Assembly (NCBI GenBank): GCA_021203005.1
Contig: JAJQCB010000127.1
Coordinates: forward strand, 1 to 50,347
Direction of reading: 5' to 3'
DNA from: Clostridiales bacterium
Lineage (GTDB): Bacteria; Bacillota; Clostridia; Lachnospirales; Lachnospiraceae
DNA length: 50,347 nucleotides
Shown here: positions 36,316 through 45,705 of the stretch, piece by piece
Layout: each line of letters starts with the position of its first letter
Numbering within the stretch: position 1 is the stretch's first letter
The notes under the pieces: model-generated
Database searches by the model: none
Seen by the model: only the letters and a program-made list of their open reading frames with translations
What the model was told of the DNA's origin: nothing
Translations under genes and position numbers: made by a program

Positions 36316-37365
36316 ATGGATAACACAATCATAAAAGCAAGAAATATCATTGAAAGTTACGACGGCCCGAAGCTCCGGATCATGGAGGTCTGCGGGACCC
36401 ACACCCATGAAATATTTCGTTTGGGTATCCGAAATATCCTGCCGGAAAATATCGAGCTGATCTCCGGGCCGGGATGTCCCGTCTGCGTGACGCCGGTCGG
36501 CTTTATCGACGAGGCTGTAATGCTGGCGTTGGAAAAAAGCTGTACGATCTGCACATTCGGTGATCTGATCCGCGTTCCGGGAACGGAGATGAGCCTGGCG
36601 GGTGCGAGAGCGGAGGGAGCGGAAATCCAGATCGTATATACGCCGCTTGACGCGGTGACTTTTGCGGCGGACACCCCGGATAAGCAGGTGGTTTTTCTGG
36701 CGGTCGGATTTGAGACTACCACGCCGTCCGTCTGTCTTGCGGTAAAAAAAGCAAAGGAACAGGGATTATCTAATTTTTCCGTGCTTACCGCTAATAAGAC
36801 GATGCCAAACGCGTATGAGGCGCTGAAGGGCAGTGCGGACGCGTTTCTCTATCCGGGGCATGTCAATGCGATCACAGGTGAGGCGGACTGCTGCAGGCTG
36901 ATGGAAGAGGGAGTTTCGGGAGTCATCGCCGGATTTACAGCGAAAGAACTCCTCACCGCCCTGGCTGTGATTATTGAAAAATCCGGCGAGGGAAAGCCGT
37001 TTTTTGTCAATTGTTACCCCCGCGTCGTTCGTCCGGACGGCAATCCTGCCGGGAGGAAAGTGATGGGAGAAGTGATGGAGAGCTGCGATTCCGAGTGGCG
37101 CGGACTGGGAGTCATACCTGATTCCGGATTAAAGCTGCGACAGGGATACCGGGAGTTTGATGCCCGCATAAAATATAGCCTTCCTGAAATTCACGGGAAG
37201 CCGAACCCTGCGTGCCGCTGCGGCGACGTCCTGCAGGGGAAGTGTAAGCCATCGGAATGCGCCCTGTTTGGGAAAGTCTGTACGCCGCAGCACCCTGTGG
37301 GAGCCTGTATGGTTTCCAATGAGGGAAGCTGCTCTGCATACTATGCTTACGGCATGAAAGCCTGA
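36316..37365 (+). CDS. hypD: Hydrogenase maturation protein HypD
   Basis: HypD is the iron-sulfur scaffold on which the Fe(CN)2CO group is assembled with HypC. The 349-residue protein shows the VCGTHTHEIFR, GPGCPVCVTP and GFETTTPS motifs, and the C-terminal cysteine-rich [4Fe-4S] region (CRCGDVLQGKCKPSECALFG and a later CMVSNEGSC). All key motifs are kept. It lies 93 bases after hypC. Confidence 0.96.
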   Translation: MDNTIIKARNIIESYDGPKLRIMEVCGTHTHEIFRLGIRNILPENIELISGPGCPVCVTPVGFIDEAVMLALEKSCTICTFGDLIRVPGTEMSLAGARAEGAEIQIVYTPLDAVTFAADTPDKQVVFLAVGFETTTPSVCLAVKKAKEQGLSNFSVLTANKTMPNAYEALKGSADAFLYPGHVNAITGEADCCRLMEEGVSGVIAGFTAKELLTALAVIIEKSGEGKPFFVNCYPRVVRPDGNPAGRKVMGEVMESCDSEWRGLGVIPDSGLKLRQGYREFDARIKYSLPEIHGKPNPACRCGDVLQGKCKPSECALFGKVCTPQHPVGACMVSNEGSCSAYYAYGMKA

Positions 37366-37475
37366 AATATAGAAATCGAAAATTTTAAATCATGTCGCAT
37401 TTTAACATGATTCCGATAATAAATGATTAAGACAACTCAAGGATATCATACCTGAGTAATGGGAGGGAAATAGAG

Positions 37476-38480
37476 ATGGAAAAGAAAGTTACCCTTGCCC
37501 ACGGTGCGGGCGGAAAGCAGACAGCGGAATTGATACAGGAGGTTTTTTCAGCACATTTTTCCAACCCGGAGTTTACCGCGGACGACGCGGCGGTTCTGGA
37601 TCTGGGAAACGGGAAAATAGCCATGTCTACCGACGGATTTATCGTATCTCCTTACAAATTCAACGGAGGAAATATCGGGAAGCTCAGCATCTGCGGTACA
37701 GTCAACGACCTGTCCTGCATGGGTGCGAGGCCGCGGTACCTCACCTGTTCGTTTATCATTGAGGAAGGATTTCCGCTGTCGGAACTGGAGGAGATTGCTG
37801 CTTCTATGGAGAAAACAGCAAAGGAAGCGGGCGTTAAAATTGTGGCCGGAGATACCAAGGTGGCCGGGAGCGGCCAGGTGGATCATATCTTTATCACCAC
37901 CACAGGAATCGGGACGCTGACGGAAGGCTTTTCCACCTCGGGCGCCTACGCCAAGCCCGGCGACGCGATTCTGGTCACCGGTGATATCGGGCGTCACGGG
38001 TGTACCATTCTGCTTGCCAGGGAAAACCTCGGCATTGAGGCGGATATCAAAAGTGACTGTGCTCCCCTCTGGGGAACCGTGGAATCTATGATTCGGGAGA
38101 CGAAAGACATTCACGTGATCCGGGATGCGACGCGGGGCGGTGTGGGAACCGTACTCTATGAGATTGCGGCGGAAAGCAACGTGGGGGTGCGCTTAGACAG
38201 CGCGGCAATCCCCGTCGATCCGGCTGTCCGCGGCGTCTGCGGCATGCTGGGACTTGACCCGTTGTATCTTGCAAACGAAGGAACACTGGTTGTCATCGCC
38301 CCCCGGGAGCAGGCAGAGGGATTGCTTTCTGTTTTAAAACAGGGAAAATATTCGGCTAACGCTGCCATCATCGGCGAGATCACCGATACCATGCCCGGAA
38401 AAGTGGTGGTCACGACAGAGATCGGTTCAGAAACGATGCTTCCGCAGCCGGGCGGAGAACTTTTACCCCGGATATGTTAA
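37476..38480 (+). CDS. hypE: Hydrogenase maturation protein HypE
   Basis: HypE dehydrates the carbamoyl group received from HypF on its C-terminal cysteine to a thiocyanate, the cyanide donor. The 334-residue PurM-like protein starts VTLAHGAGGKQ and ends with the invariant PRIC tail, so the reactive Cys is present. GGGAGGG lies before the ATG. The 110-base gap after hypD holds a perfect AATCATGT/ACATGATT stem without a T-run. It completes a hypFCDE set. Confidence 0.96.
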   Translation: MEKKVTLAHGAGGKQTAELIQEVFSAHFSNPEFTADDAAVLDLGNGKIAMSTDGFIVSPYKFNGGNIGKLSICGTVNDLSCMGARPRYLTCSFIIEEGFPLSELEEIAASMEKTAKEAGVKIVAGDTKVAGSGQVDHIFITTTGIGTLTEGFSTSGAYAKPGDAILVTGDIGRHGCTILLARENLGIEADIKSDCAPLWGTVESMIRETKDIHVIRDATRGGVGTVLYEIAAESNVGVRLDSAAIPVDPAVRGVCGMLGLDPLYLANEGTLVVIAPREQAEGLLSVLKQGKYSANAAIIGEITDTMPGKVVVTTEIGSETMLPQPGGELLPRIC

Positions 38481-38543
38481 ATTCACTATTTCCTTTTGAA
38501 AAGAATTTGTATATAATAGAGCACAGACAGGAGGTAGATCAAT

Positions 38544-38903
38544 ATGAGAGGTCAGATACAGAATACGCTCGGGACAGTCAGCATTGATTCGGAAGTAGTC
38601 GCTTCCTGTGCCGGGGCTGCGGCGGTGGAATGCTTTGGAATTGTCGGCATGGCCGCTGTGAATATGAAAGACGGGCTTGTAAAATTACTGAAAAAGGATT
38701 ATCTGCACCACGGGATCACGGTTCAGATTGATGAGGATAACAGGATCACACTGGATTTCCATGTGATCGTGTCCTATGGTGTGAGCATTGCCGCCGTATC
38801 AGACAACCTGACGAATACGGTGAAGTATAAAGTAGAAGAATTTACAGGAATGACCGTCGATAAGATCAACATCTTCGTGGAAGGTGTGAGAGTAATTGAC
38901 TAG
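38544..38903 (+). CDS. yloU: Asp23/Gls24 family protein (YloU)
   Basis: This 119-residue Asp23-family envelope-stress protein is usually encoded directly before the DAK2-domain kinase gene, as here. It starts after GGAGG, and a TATAAT box at 38512-38517 is a plausible -10 element with a weak -35. The biochemical role is unknown; the family is thought to act at the membrane or in alkaline stress. Confidence 0.88.
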   Translation: MRGQIQNTLGTVSIDSEVVASCAGAAAVECFGIVGMAAVNMKDGLVKLLKKDYLHHGITVQIDEDNRITLDFHVIVSYGVSIAAVSDNLTNTVKYKVEEFTGMTVDKINIFVEGVRVID

Positions 38904-38917
38904 GGGAGGATGAACTG

Positions 38918-40702
38918 TTGGGGAAACAAACGATTGATGCGGATCTTTTTGCCGGAATGTTTCTGGCAGGCGCAAAAAATCTGGAAGCAAAAAAAGAGTG
39001 GATCAATGAGCTGAACGTATTTCCGGTACCGGACGGAGACACGGGGACAAATATGTGTATGACGATTCAGTCTGCAGCCGGGGGAATCTCTGCCATGGAT
39101 TCGCCGTCCATGCAGGATCTTGCGAAGGTCATCTCCTCCGGGTCACTTCGCGGAGCGCGGGGGAATTCCGGCGTGATTCTTTCTCAGCTGTGCCGGGGAT
39201 TTACCAACGTGATTTCTAATTACGAGGAGCTCGATAAGCTGGTTATCTGTGAGGCGGCTCAGAAAGCCTGCGAGACCGCTTATAAGGCGGTGATGAAGCC
39301 GAAAGAGGGGACGATCCTGACTGTGGCCAGAGCCGCGGCGGACAAGGCGCTGGAGCTGGCCTGCGAGGATGAATGCCCACTGGAGGATTATCTGGCGGCC
39401 ATTATTGATGAGGCAGAGCGGGTATTGGCATTGACGCCGGATATGCTTCCCGTTTTAAAACAGGCCGGAGTCGTGGATGCCGGAGGTCAGGGTCTGGTTG
39501 AGGTTCTTAAGGGAGCGCAGGATGCATTTCTCGGAAAAACAGTGGATTACAGTGCAGAACCATCCCGTTCGGGTGCGGCAACATCCGATAAAGCGAAAAA
39601 AATTGCAGAAGCATCCGGCTCGGAAACCTGTTCTTCAGAGTCTCCCGGTTCGGCCGGTATCATAAAGATTTCCGCTGAGACAATGGAGGAGATCCGGTTT
39701 GGATATTGCACGGAGTTTATTATCGTGCTGAATCAGCCGATGACAGAGGCGGAGGAGAGCGAATACCGCGCGTATCTGAATTCCATGGGCGATTCGATTG
39801 TCCTTGTCGCGGATGAGGAGATTGTGAAGACGCATGTACACACAAATGATCCGGGTCTGGTACTGCAGAAAGCGCTGACGTTCGGTTCTTTAAGCCGCAT
39901 CAAGATTGGCAATATGCGGGAGGAACACCAGGAAAAGCTGTTTAAGGATGCTGCCAGACTGGCGAAGGAGCAGGCTGCATCGGAAGCAGGAAAATCAACG
40001 GAAACTCAGGCTGATATGGATGATTCCATAAATCCGGCTAAGAAGGATATCGGCTTTATCGCAGTCTCCATCGGCGAAGGCATCAATGAGGTCTTCCGCG
40101 GGCTTGGCGTCGACTGTCTGATTGAGGGCGGACAGACCATGAATCCGAGCACGGAGGATATCCTCAATGCCATAGAGAAGTTAGACTATAAGACGATTTT
40201 TATTTTCCCGAACAATAAGAACATCATTCTGGCGGCCAACCAGGCGGCATCCATGACAGAGGATAAGGAGGTCATTGTGATTCCGACTTCTACGGTGCCG
40301 CAGGGAATCACTGCCATGATCAATTTCGTCCCGGAAGCGGGCGCCAGGAATAACCGTGAGACCATGCTGGAACTGATTTCGACGGTGAAGACCGGCCAGG
40401 TAACCTATGCAATCCGGGATACCTCGCTCGACGGTATGGATATCCATGAGGGAGATTATATGGGAATCGGCGATTCCTCTATCCTTTCTGCCGGCACAGA
40501 CATGGATACCGTAGTCCGGGAAATGACGGCACAGATGGTGGATGAAGAGTCCTCCTTTATCTGTGTATATTACGGAGAAGATGTTGCAGCGGAGGATGCA
40601 GAAGCATTGGGCGCGTACCTGGAAGAGGCCTACCCGGAGTGTGAACTGGAGATACAATACGGCGGACAGCCGATTTACTATTATCTGATTTCGGTAGAGT
40701 AA
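38918..40702 (+). CDS. DAK2/DegV-domain protein, FakA-like fatty acid kinase (YloV)
   Basis: This 594-residue protein has an N-terminal DAK2 (dihydroxyacetone-kinase-like) ATP domain (about 10-200, with NVFPVPDGDTGTNMC), a middle domain (about 245-345) and a C-terminal DegV-like domain. FakA phosphorylates fatty acids presented by FakB. A Ser/Ala-rich linker of about 35 residues lies near 205-240. The start is TTG at 38918 after GGGGAGGA. It follows yloU after 14 bases. No fakB is adjacent. Confidence 0.88.
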   Translation: MGKQTIDADLFAGMFLAGAKNLEAKKEWINELNVFPVPDGDTGTNMCMTIQSAAGGISAMDSPSMQDLAKVISSGSLRGARGNSGVILSQLCRGFTNVISNYEELDKLVICEAAQKACETAYKAVMKPKEGTILTVARAAADKALELACEDECPLEDYLAAIIDEAERVLALTPDMLPVLKQAGVVDAGGQGLVEVLKGAQDAFLGKTVDYSAEPSRSGAATSDKAKKIAEASGSETCSSESPGSAGIIKISAETMEEIRFGYCTEFIIVLNQPMTEAEESEYRAYLNSMGDSIVLVADEEIVKTHVHTNDPGLVLQKALTFGSLSRIKIGNMREEHQEKLFKDAARLAKEQAASEAGKSTETQADMDDSINPAKKDIGFIAVSIGEGINEVFRGLGVDCLIEGGQTMNPSTEDILNAIEKLDYKTIFIFPNNKNIILAANQAASMTEDKEVIVIPTSTVPQGITAMINFVPEAGARNNRETMLELISTVKTGQVTYAIRDTSLDGMDIHEGDYMGIGDSSILSAGTDMDTVVREMTAQMVDEESSFICVYYGEDVAAEDAEALGAYLEEAYPECELEIQYGGQPIYYYLISVE

Positions 40703-40740
40703 ATTTCCTGCCGGTTGCGGCGGGAAGAATGGAGTTTGCG

Positions 40741-42798
40741 ATGAGATTAGATGCCCCGATCAGCAATCTGAAAGGGATCGGTCCCAAAACAGAAGAATTG
40801 TTTCATGCGATAGGAGTATACACCGTTGGTGATATACTCCTGTATTTTCCGCGGGATTATGAACGTTGCCCGGAGATCAGCGGACTCGATGCTCTGGTTT
40901 CCGAACGGAAAAACGCAATCTGTGTGAGAGTTCCGAAAGCACCGTCTGTGAACATGCACTCCCGCCTGAAAACAGCGGTTTTGGATGTAATAGAAGACGG
41001 ACATACACTGCGTCTCATCTGGTACCGGGCGCCATACATCCGCTCGCTTGTAAAACCGGGCGGTTATTATGTCTTTTACGGCCGTGTTACGCAAAAAAAC
41101 GATCTGATCTACATGGAACACCCGGAGATTATGTCCCCCGGCGATTATCAGAAAATCCGGCAGACGCTCCGGCCGATCTACAGTCTCACAAGGGGCCTCT
41201 CGAACAAACAGGTGCAGAAAGCAGTTGCCCTGGCACTCGAAGATATCTCTCTGGAAATGGAATATCTCACCGATGATATCCGTTTGCGGAATCAGCTCTG
41301 CGAATATAACTTTGCCTTAAAAAACATGCACCTCCCTTCCGACGAGACGAGCTGTATCACGGCGCGCAACCGTTTTGTCTTTGATGAATTTTTCTTTTTC
41401 ATTCTCTGTATGCAGCTGACCAAAGACAGTTCCGCGGCGCTGCAGAATGAATTTTCTTTTGGCACAACAGATTTTGTTGATCATTTAATTGACCGGCTGC
41501 CCTACGCGCTGACCGGCGCACAGCGGCGCACGATCGCGCAGATTCAGTCGGATATGCGCTCAGAAAAAGTGATGCAGCGTTTGATTCAGGGGGATGTGGG
41601 TTCCGGCAAAACGATCATAGCATTTCTGGCTATGCTGGATTGCGCGCACAACGGATATCAGGCGGCGATCATGGCGCCCACGGATGTTCTGGCGCGGCAG
41701 CATGAGCAGAAGCTGCGCCAGCTCTGCGACAGTCTGGATTTACATTTCCCTATTGTACTTCTGACGGGTTCGCTCACCGCAAAACAAAAGCGGGAGGCCT
41801 ACGCTATTCTGGAGCGGGAACCGGATGCCCTGGTTGTCGGCACGCATGCGCTGATTCAGGAAAAAGTAAACTACCGCAGTCTCGCTCTTGTCATCACCGA
41901 TGAGCAGCACCGCTTCGGCGTAAAGCAGCGGGAGACTTTTTCCTATAAGGGACAACATCCCCATATACTGGTGATGAGTGCAACGCCGATTCCGCGCACG
42001 CTGGCAATCATACTGTACGGAGATCTTGACATTTCAGTGATTGATGAAGTGCCGGCGAAGCGAAAGCCGATCAGAAACTGTGTGGTGGATACCTCTTTCC
42101 GCGGGAAAGCATACCGGTTCATGGAAAACCAGATCCGGGAGGGACACCAGGTTTATATCATCTGCCCGCTGGTGGAAGAGTCGGAAAACTCCGAAGGGGA
42201 AAATGTCCTGGATTACACGGAACGGCTCAGGGAGATTTTCCCGGATGAGATCTGCATATCCTGCCTGCATGGCAGAATGAAAGCGGAGGAGAAAAACCGG
42301 ATCATGGAGGATTTCCTCGAAAACCGGACGCAGATTCTTGTCTCCACTACGGTAATTGAAGTGGGAGTCGACGTGCCGAACGCCACCGTGATGATGATTG
42401 AGAACGCCGAGCGCTTCGGTCTGGCGCAGCTGCATCAGCTCCGCGGACGCGTGGGGAGAGGAGACGCCCAGTCCTACTGTATTTTTATGCAGGGAGAAAA
42501 GCAGGAGAAAGAAAACAAACGGCTGGCAGTTCTGAATAAATCAAACGACGGGTTTTATATCGCCGGTGAAGATCTGAAGCTGCGCGGTCCCGGAGATTTC
42601 TTCGGAATACGGCAGAGCGGGGATTTCCGCTTCCAGCTGGCGGACATTTATCAGGACGCAGATCTGATGGGGCGGGCATCCGAAGAAGTAGCATTGCTGC
42701 TAAGAGATGATCCGGGGCTGAAAGAACCGGTACACCAGGTGCTGAGAGCAAGGCTGCGGCAGTACGCGGGAGAGGAGTATTCACTGCTGAACCTGTAA
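40741..42798 (+). CDS. recG: ATP-dependent DNA helicase RecG
   Basis: RecG remodels stalled forks and branched DNA. The 685-residue protein has the OB-fold wedge domain (about 50-150), helicase motif I GDVGSGKT, a DEQH box, and the C-terminal helicase domain (RGRVGRGDAQSYC). The start at 40741 (MRLDAPISNLKGIGPK) is the usual family start and has GGAG upstream; an ATG at 40729 is also in frame. It follows the yloUV pair as in many Clostridia. Confidence 0.96.
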   Translation: MRLDAPISNLKGIGPKTEELFHAIGVYTVGDILLYFPRDYERCPEISGLDALVSERKNAICVRVPKAPSVNMHSRLKTAVLDVIEDGHTLRLIWYRAPYIRSLVKPGGYYVFYGRVTQKNDLIYMEHPEIMSPGDYQKIRQTLRPIYSLTRGLSNKQVQKAVALALEDISLEMEYLTDDIRLRNQLCEYNFALKNMHLPSDETSCITARNRFVFDEFFFFILCMQLTKDSSAALQNEFSFGTTDFVDHLIDRLPYALTGAQRRTIAQIQSDMRSEKVMQRLIQGDVGSGKTIIAFLAMLDCAHNGYQAAIMAPTDVLARQHEQKLRQLCDSLDLHFPIVLLTGSLTAKQKREAYAILEREPDALVVGTHALIQEKVNYRSLALVITDEQHRFGVKQRETFSYKGQHPHILVMSATPIPRTLAIILYGDLDISVIDEVPAKRKPIRNCVVDTSFRGKAYRFMENQIREGHQVYIICPLVEESENSEGENVLDYTERLREIFPDEICISCLHGRMKAEEKNRIMEDFLENRTQILVSTTVIEVGVDVPNATVMMIENAERFGLAQLHQLRGRVGRGDAQSYCIFMQGEKQEKENKRLAVLNKSNDGFYIAGEDLKLRGPGDFFGIRQSGDFRFQLADIYQDADLMGRASEEVALLLRDDPGLKEPVHQVLRARLRQYAGEEYSLLNL

Positions 42799-42883
42799 AC
42801 CGAATGCTTTTGAGCTTTTAACAGCTCTGGTCATAGATATAGATTTACTATTGTTGTCTGAGAATTCTATGGGAGAATTAGTG

Positions 42884-43687
42884 ATGAAACTGGTAAGTAT
42901 ACAATCAAAAGTGAACCCTGTAAAAGAAAAGAGCCTTTGCCATATAGAAGAACTTTTTGCCGGACAGGTACCGGAAGATGCAGACATAGTTGTCCTTCCC
43001 GAGATGTTCCAGTGCCCCTATGAAACGTCACAGTTTCCGGCTTATGCGGAGCCGGAGGGCGGTATGACCTGGCAGTTCTGCGCAGAGCTTGCTGCGAAAA
43101 ACCATGTCTATCTCTCCGCCGGCACGATTCCGGAGCTGGCGGACGGGAACGTATATAATACAGCCTATATCTTTGACCGGGATGGCCGGCAGATTGCGAA
43201 ATACCGCAAGATGCACCTTTTTGATATTAATGTAAAAGGCGGGCAGTATTTTAAGGAGTCAGATACATTGACGGCGGGAGATGAAATCGCCGTGTTTGCT
43301 ACGGAGTTTGGAAAAATGGGAATCTGCATCTGTTATGATATGCGGTTTCCGGAATTGGCGAGACGGATGGTGGACGCGGGAGCGAAAGTAATTCTCTGTC
43401 CGGCAGCGTTTAATATGACAACCGGGCCGATGCACTGGGAGCTGATGTTCCGGCAGCGGGCCGTAGATAACCAGGTATTTACCGTGGGAACATCCACCGC
43501 GAGGGATGCGGAAGCATCCTATCAGGCCTGGGGGCATTCCATCGTGGCTGACCCCTGGGGAAATGTGCTGACACAGATGGATGCGAAGGAACAGGTTGCA
43601 GTCACAGAGATTAACCTCGGAGTTGTTGAGGAAGTGCGGGAACAGCTTCCTCTGCTCCGGCACCGCAGGCGGGATATCTATGGATGA
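42884..43687 (+). CDS. Carbon-nitrogen hydrolase, omega-amidase (Nit2)-like
   Basis: This 267-residue nitrilase-superfamily enzyme has the catalytic triad Glu (VLPEMFQCPY), Lys (YRKMHLFDI) and Cys (GICICYDMRFPEL). The pattern is close to Nit2-type omega-amidases that hydrolyse alpha-ketoglutaramate or ketosuccinamate. The ATG at 42884 has GGGAG upstream; the in-frame ATGs at 42851 and 42869 are less likely. Substrate is inferred from family only. The next gene is convergent. Confidence 0.87.
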   Translation: MKLVSIQSKVNPVKEKSLCHIEELFAGQVPEDADIVVLPEMFQCPYETSQFPAYAEPEGGMTWQFCAELAAKNHVYLSAGTIPELADGNVYNTAYIFDRDGRQIAKYRKMHLFDINVKGGQYFKESDTLTAGDEIAVFATEFGKMGICICYDMRFPELARRMVDAGAKVILCPAAFNMTTGPMHWELMFRQRAVDNQVFTVGTSTARDAEASYQAWGHSIVADPWGNVLTQMDAKEQVAVTEINLGVVEEVREQLPLLRHRRRDIYG

Positions 43688-43768
43688 TACATGGGGCAAT
43701 CTGCAGGTATCGCCAGCTGCACAGGCTTTTACTCTGACATTCTGATGATACCAGAATCCCTATTCTGC

Positions 43769-45511
43769 TTAGTCAGCTACCAGCTCAATTCCCTCAATAT
43801 CCGGCACGCTCACCATGGAATAATTGGTGTAATATACCACAAATCCCGGTTTGCTTTTGTTCGGTTTTTTCACATTCTTTTTCTGAAGATAGTCAATTTC
43901 AACTTTCTCTCCTCCGCGGCCTTTGGAGTAGAAAGCAGCCAGGCGGGCTGCTTCCTCGAAGGTCTGATCCGGCAGGTTGCCGGTCTTCGTCTTTACCAGG
44001 ACATGGGAGCCGGGCATCTGCTTGGCATGGAACCACCAGTCGTTCCCCTCGGAGAAGCGGAACGTCAGTTCATCGTTCTGAAGATTATTTTTCCCTACAT
44101 AGATATCATAGCCGTCGGAACTGCGGTAATGCCAGGGACGGCTTTTCTGCTGCTGTTGTTTTTTCTTAGAATAGCGCTGACGAATATAGCCGCTTTGTAT
44201 CAGTTCTTCCCTGATCTGCGCCAGGTCCGCCTCGGACTGTGCGATATCCAGCGCCGTGGCGACGGAATCCAGGTGGTCAATCTCCGTGCGGGTATCTTCA
44301 ATCAGTTCGTTCAGCGCCTCATAGGTGTGTTTCAGCTTCCCATAACGGTCAAAGTATTTTTTCGCGTTTTCCTGCGGCGTAAGCGTCGGGTCAAGCGGAA
44401 CCTGTATCATCTCATTGGTATAATAGTTCAGCGCCTCAAAGCTTTTAGCGCCCTCCGCCACCTGATATCCATAAGTGTGGATCAGCTCGCCATATACTTT
44501 ATATTTGTCGCGCTTTTCAGTATCCTTTAACTGTTTTTTCTGCAGGTCATATTTTTTGCGGTTCCGCTCCAGGTGCGTGTTCACCACGTGGCGCAGATCG
44601 GCTGATTTCTGGCGGATACGGGTATAAGCGTTCTTTTGCGCATAGAACTGCTCCAGTGCGTCGGAGATTGATTTGCATGGCTCATCCGTGCAGTCCGCGT
44701 AGGAATAAAGCTGAATGGATGAAAACTCTACCGGTTCCTCCCCTTTGCGCAAGATGTGCGGCGCAAAATTTCCCTCCCGGATCTGTGTCATAACAGCACA
44801 GAATCCATGAGCCAGCGCGAGCCATTCCTGCTCTGCGACAGAAGCGCAGGGCGCTGCACCGTCAATTTTTGCGCGGTAGCACAGTTCGTTGGCAACGAGC
44901 GGGCTGATACCGGTATAGGAAGTGTAGATCGCCTTGCAGACAGTGGCAGGCTTTGTACATACAGTGTCCAGAAATCCGTCTTCTGTTTCTTCCAATGGGG
45001 ATTTTTTTCCTTCCTGAGCGGGGATAAAATATTCCCGTCCTGGAAGTACCTCGCGGACAGAACTCACCTGCGCGGAAATGTGCTTAATGCTGTCCAGAAT
45101 TTTTCCCTCTGAATCAGTAAAAATAATGTTGCTGTGCTTGCCCATCAGCTCTACAATCAGATTTTTTGTGCGCAGGTCGCCCAGATCGTCCAGATGCTCA
45201 ATCTGAAAAACAAGGACACGTTCCATGGCAGGCTGCGAGACAGAGAGAATCCGCCCATTTGCGACATGCTTTCGCAGCAGCATACAGAAATTCGGCGCTG
45301 TCATGGGGCTCGGCTTATTCTGTTCGGTCAGATATACCAGCGGCAGAGATGCGTTGGCGGAGAGGAGGAGACGACGCTGTCCGCTGCTTCCCTTTAAGGT
45401 CAGCAGCAATTCGTCCGCCTCAGGCTGCGCAATCTTGCTGATGCGCGCACCGGCGAGTTCTCTGTTTAATTCGAAAGTCAGATTGGCGACAACAATTCCG
45501 TCAAGAGCCAT
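43769..45511 (-). CDS. rqcH: Rqc2/RqcH-like NFACT protein
   Basis: This 580-residue NFACT-family protein was formerly annotated as fibronectin-binding protein. RqcH binds stalled 50S-peptidyl-tRNA complexes and adds C-terminal alanine tails. It has the NFACT-N domain (about 1-200), a coiled-coil middle (about 280-425), and the C-terminal NFACT-R domain with GNDWWFHAKQMPGSHV. The ATG at 45511 has AAAGGAGG upstream; the ATG at 45532 is less likely. It has its own promoter, divergent from the capsule locus. Confidence 0.92.
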   Translation of the reverse strand: MALDGIVVANLTFELNRELAGARISKIAQPEADELLLTLKGSSGQRRLLLSANASLPLVYLTEQNKPSPMTAPNFCMLLRKHVANGRILSVSQPAMERVLVFQIEHLDDLGDLRTKNLIVELMGKHSNIIFTDSEGKILDSIKHISAQVSSVREVLPGREYFIPAQEGKKSPLEETEDGFLDTVCTKPATVCKAIYTSYTGISPLVANELCYRAKIDGAAPCASVAEQEWLALAHGFCAVMTQIREGNFAPHILRKGEEPVEFSSIQLYSYADCTDEPCKSISDALEQFYAQKNAYTRIRQKSADLRHVVNTHLERNRKKYDLQKKQLKDTEKRDKYKVYGELIHTYGYQVAEGAKSFEALNYYTNEMIQVPLDPTLTPQENAKKYFDRYGKLKHTYEALNELIEDTRTEIDHLDSVATALDIAQSEADLAQIREELIQSGYIRQRYSKKKQQQQKSRPWHYRSSDGYDIYVGKNNLQNDELTFRFSEGNDWWFHAKQMPGSHVLVKTKTGNLPDQTFEEAARLAAFYSKGRGGEKVEIDYLQKKNVKKPNKSKPGFVVYYTNYSMVSVPDIEGIELVAD

Positions 45512-45536
45512 GGTGATTCCTCCTTTTTTCATCGTT

Positions 45537-45565
45537 AAGATAGCACAAATTTCCGGTTGTGTAAA
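45537..45565 (-). promoter_or_regulatory. Promoter of rqcH
   Basis: On the minus strand, TTTACA (45565-45560) and TATCTT (45542-45537) are 17 bases apart. A perfect 11-base palindrome, GTGAACTTCAC (45566-45576), abuts the -35 box. Confidence 0.55.
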
Positions 45566-45617
45566 GTGAACTTCACGATAGCCTTAAAAATGGATTTTTC
45601 TCTATGGCAAAAAAGGG

Positions 45618-45646
45618 TTGTCAAAAATTCGTGGTTGGTGTATTAT
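45618..45646 (+). promoter_or_regulatory. Promoter of the surface-polysaccharide locus
   Basis: TTGTCA (45618-45623) and TATTAT (45641-45646) are 17 bases apart and lie about 60 bases before the cpsB-like start. This placement argues against the longer in-frame start at 45604. Confidence 0.65.
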
Positions 45647-45705
45647 TTGTAATGGTTTGGCATTATAGCTATTTTATTGTTGGCAGACAGGAGAAAAGTT
45701 CCATT

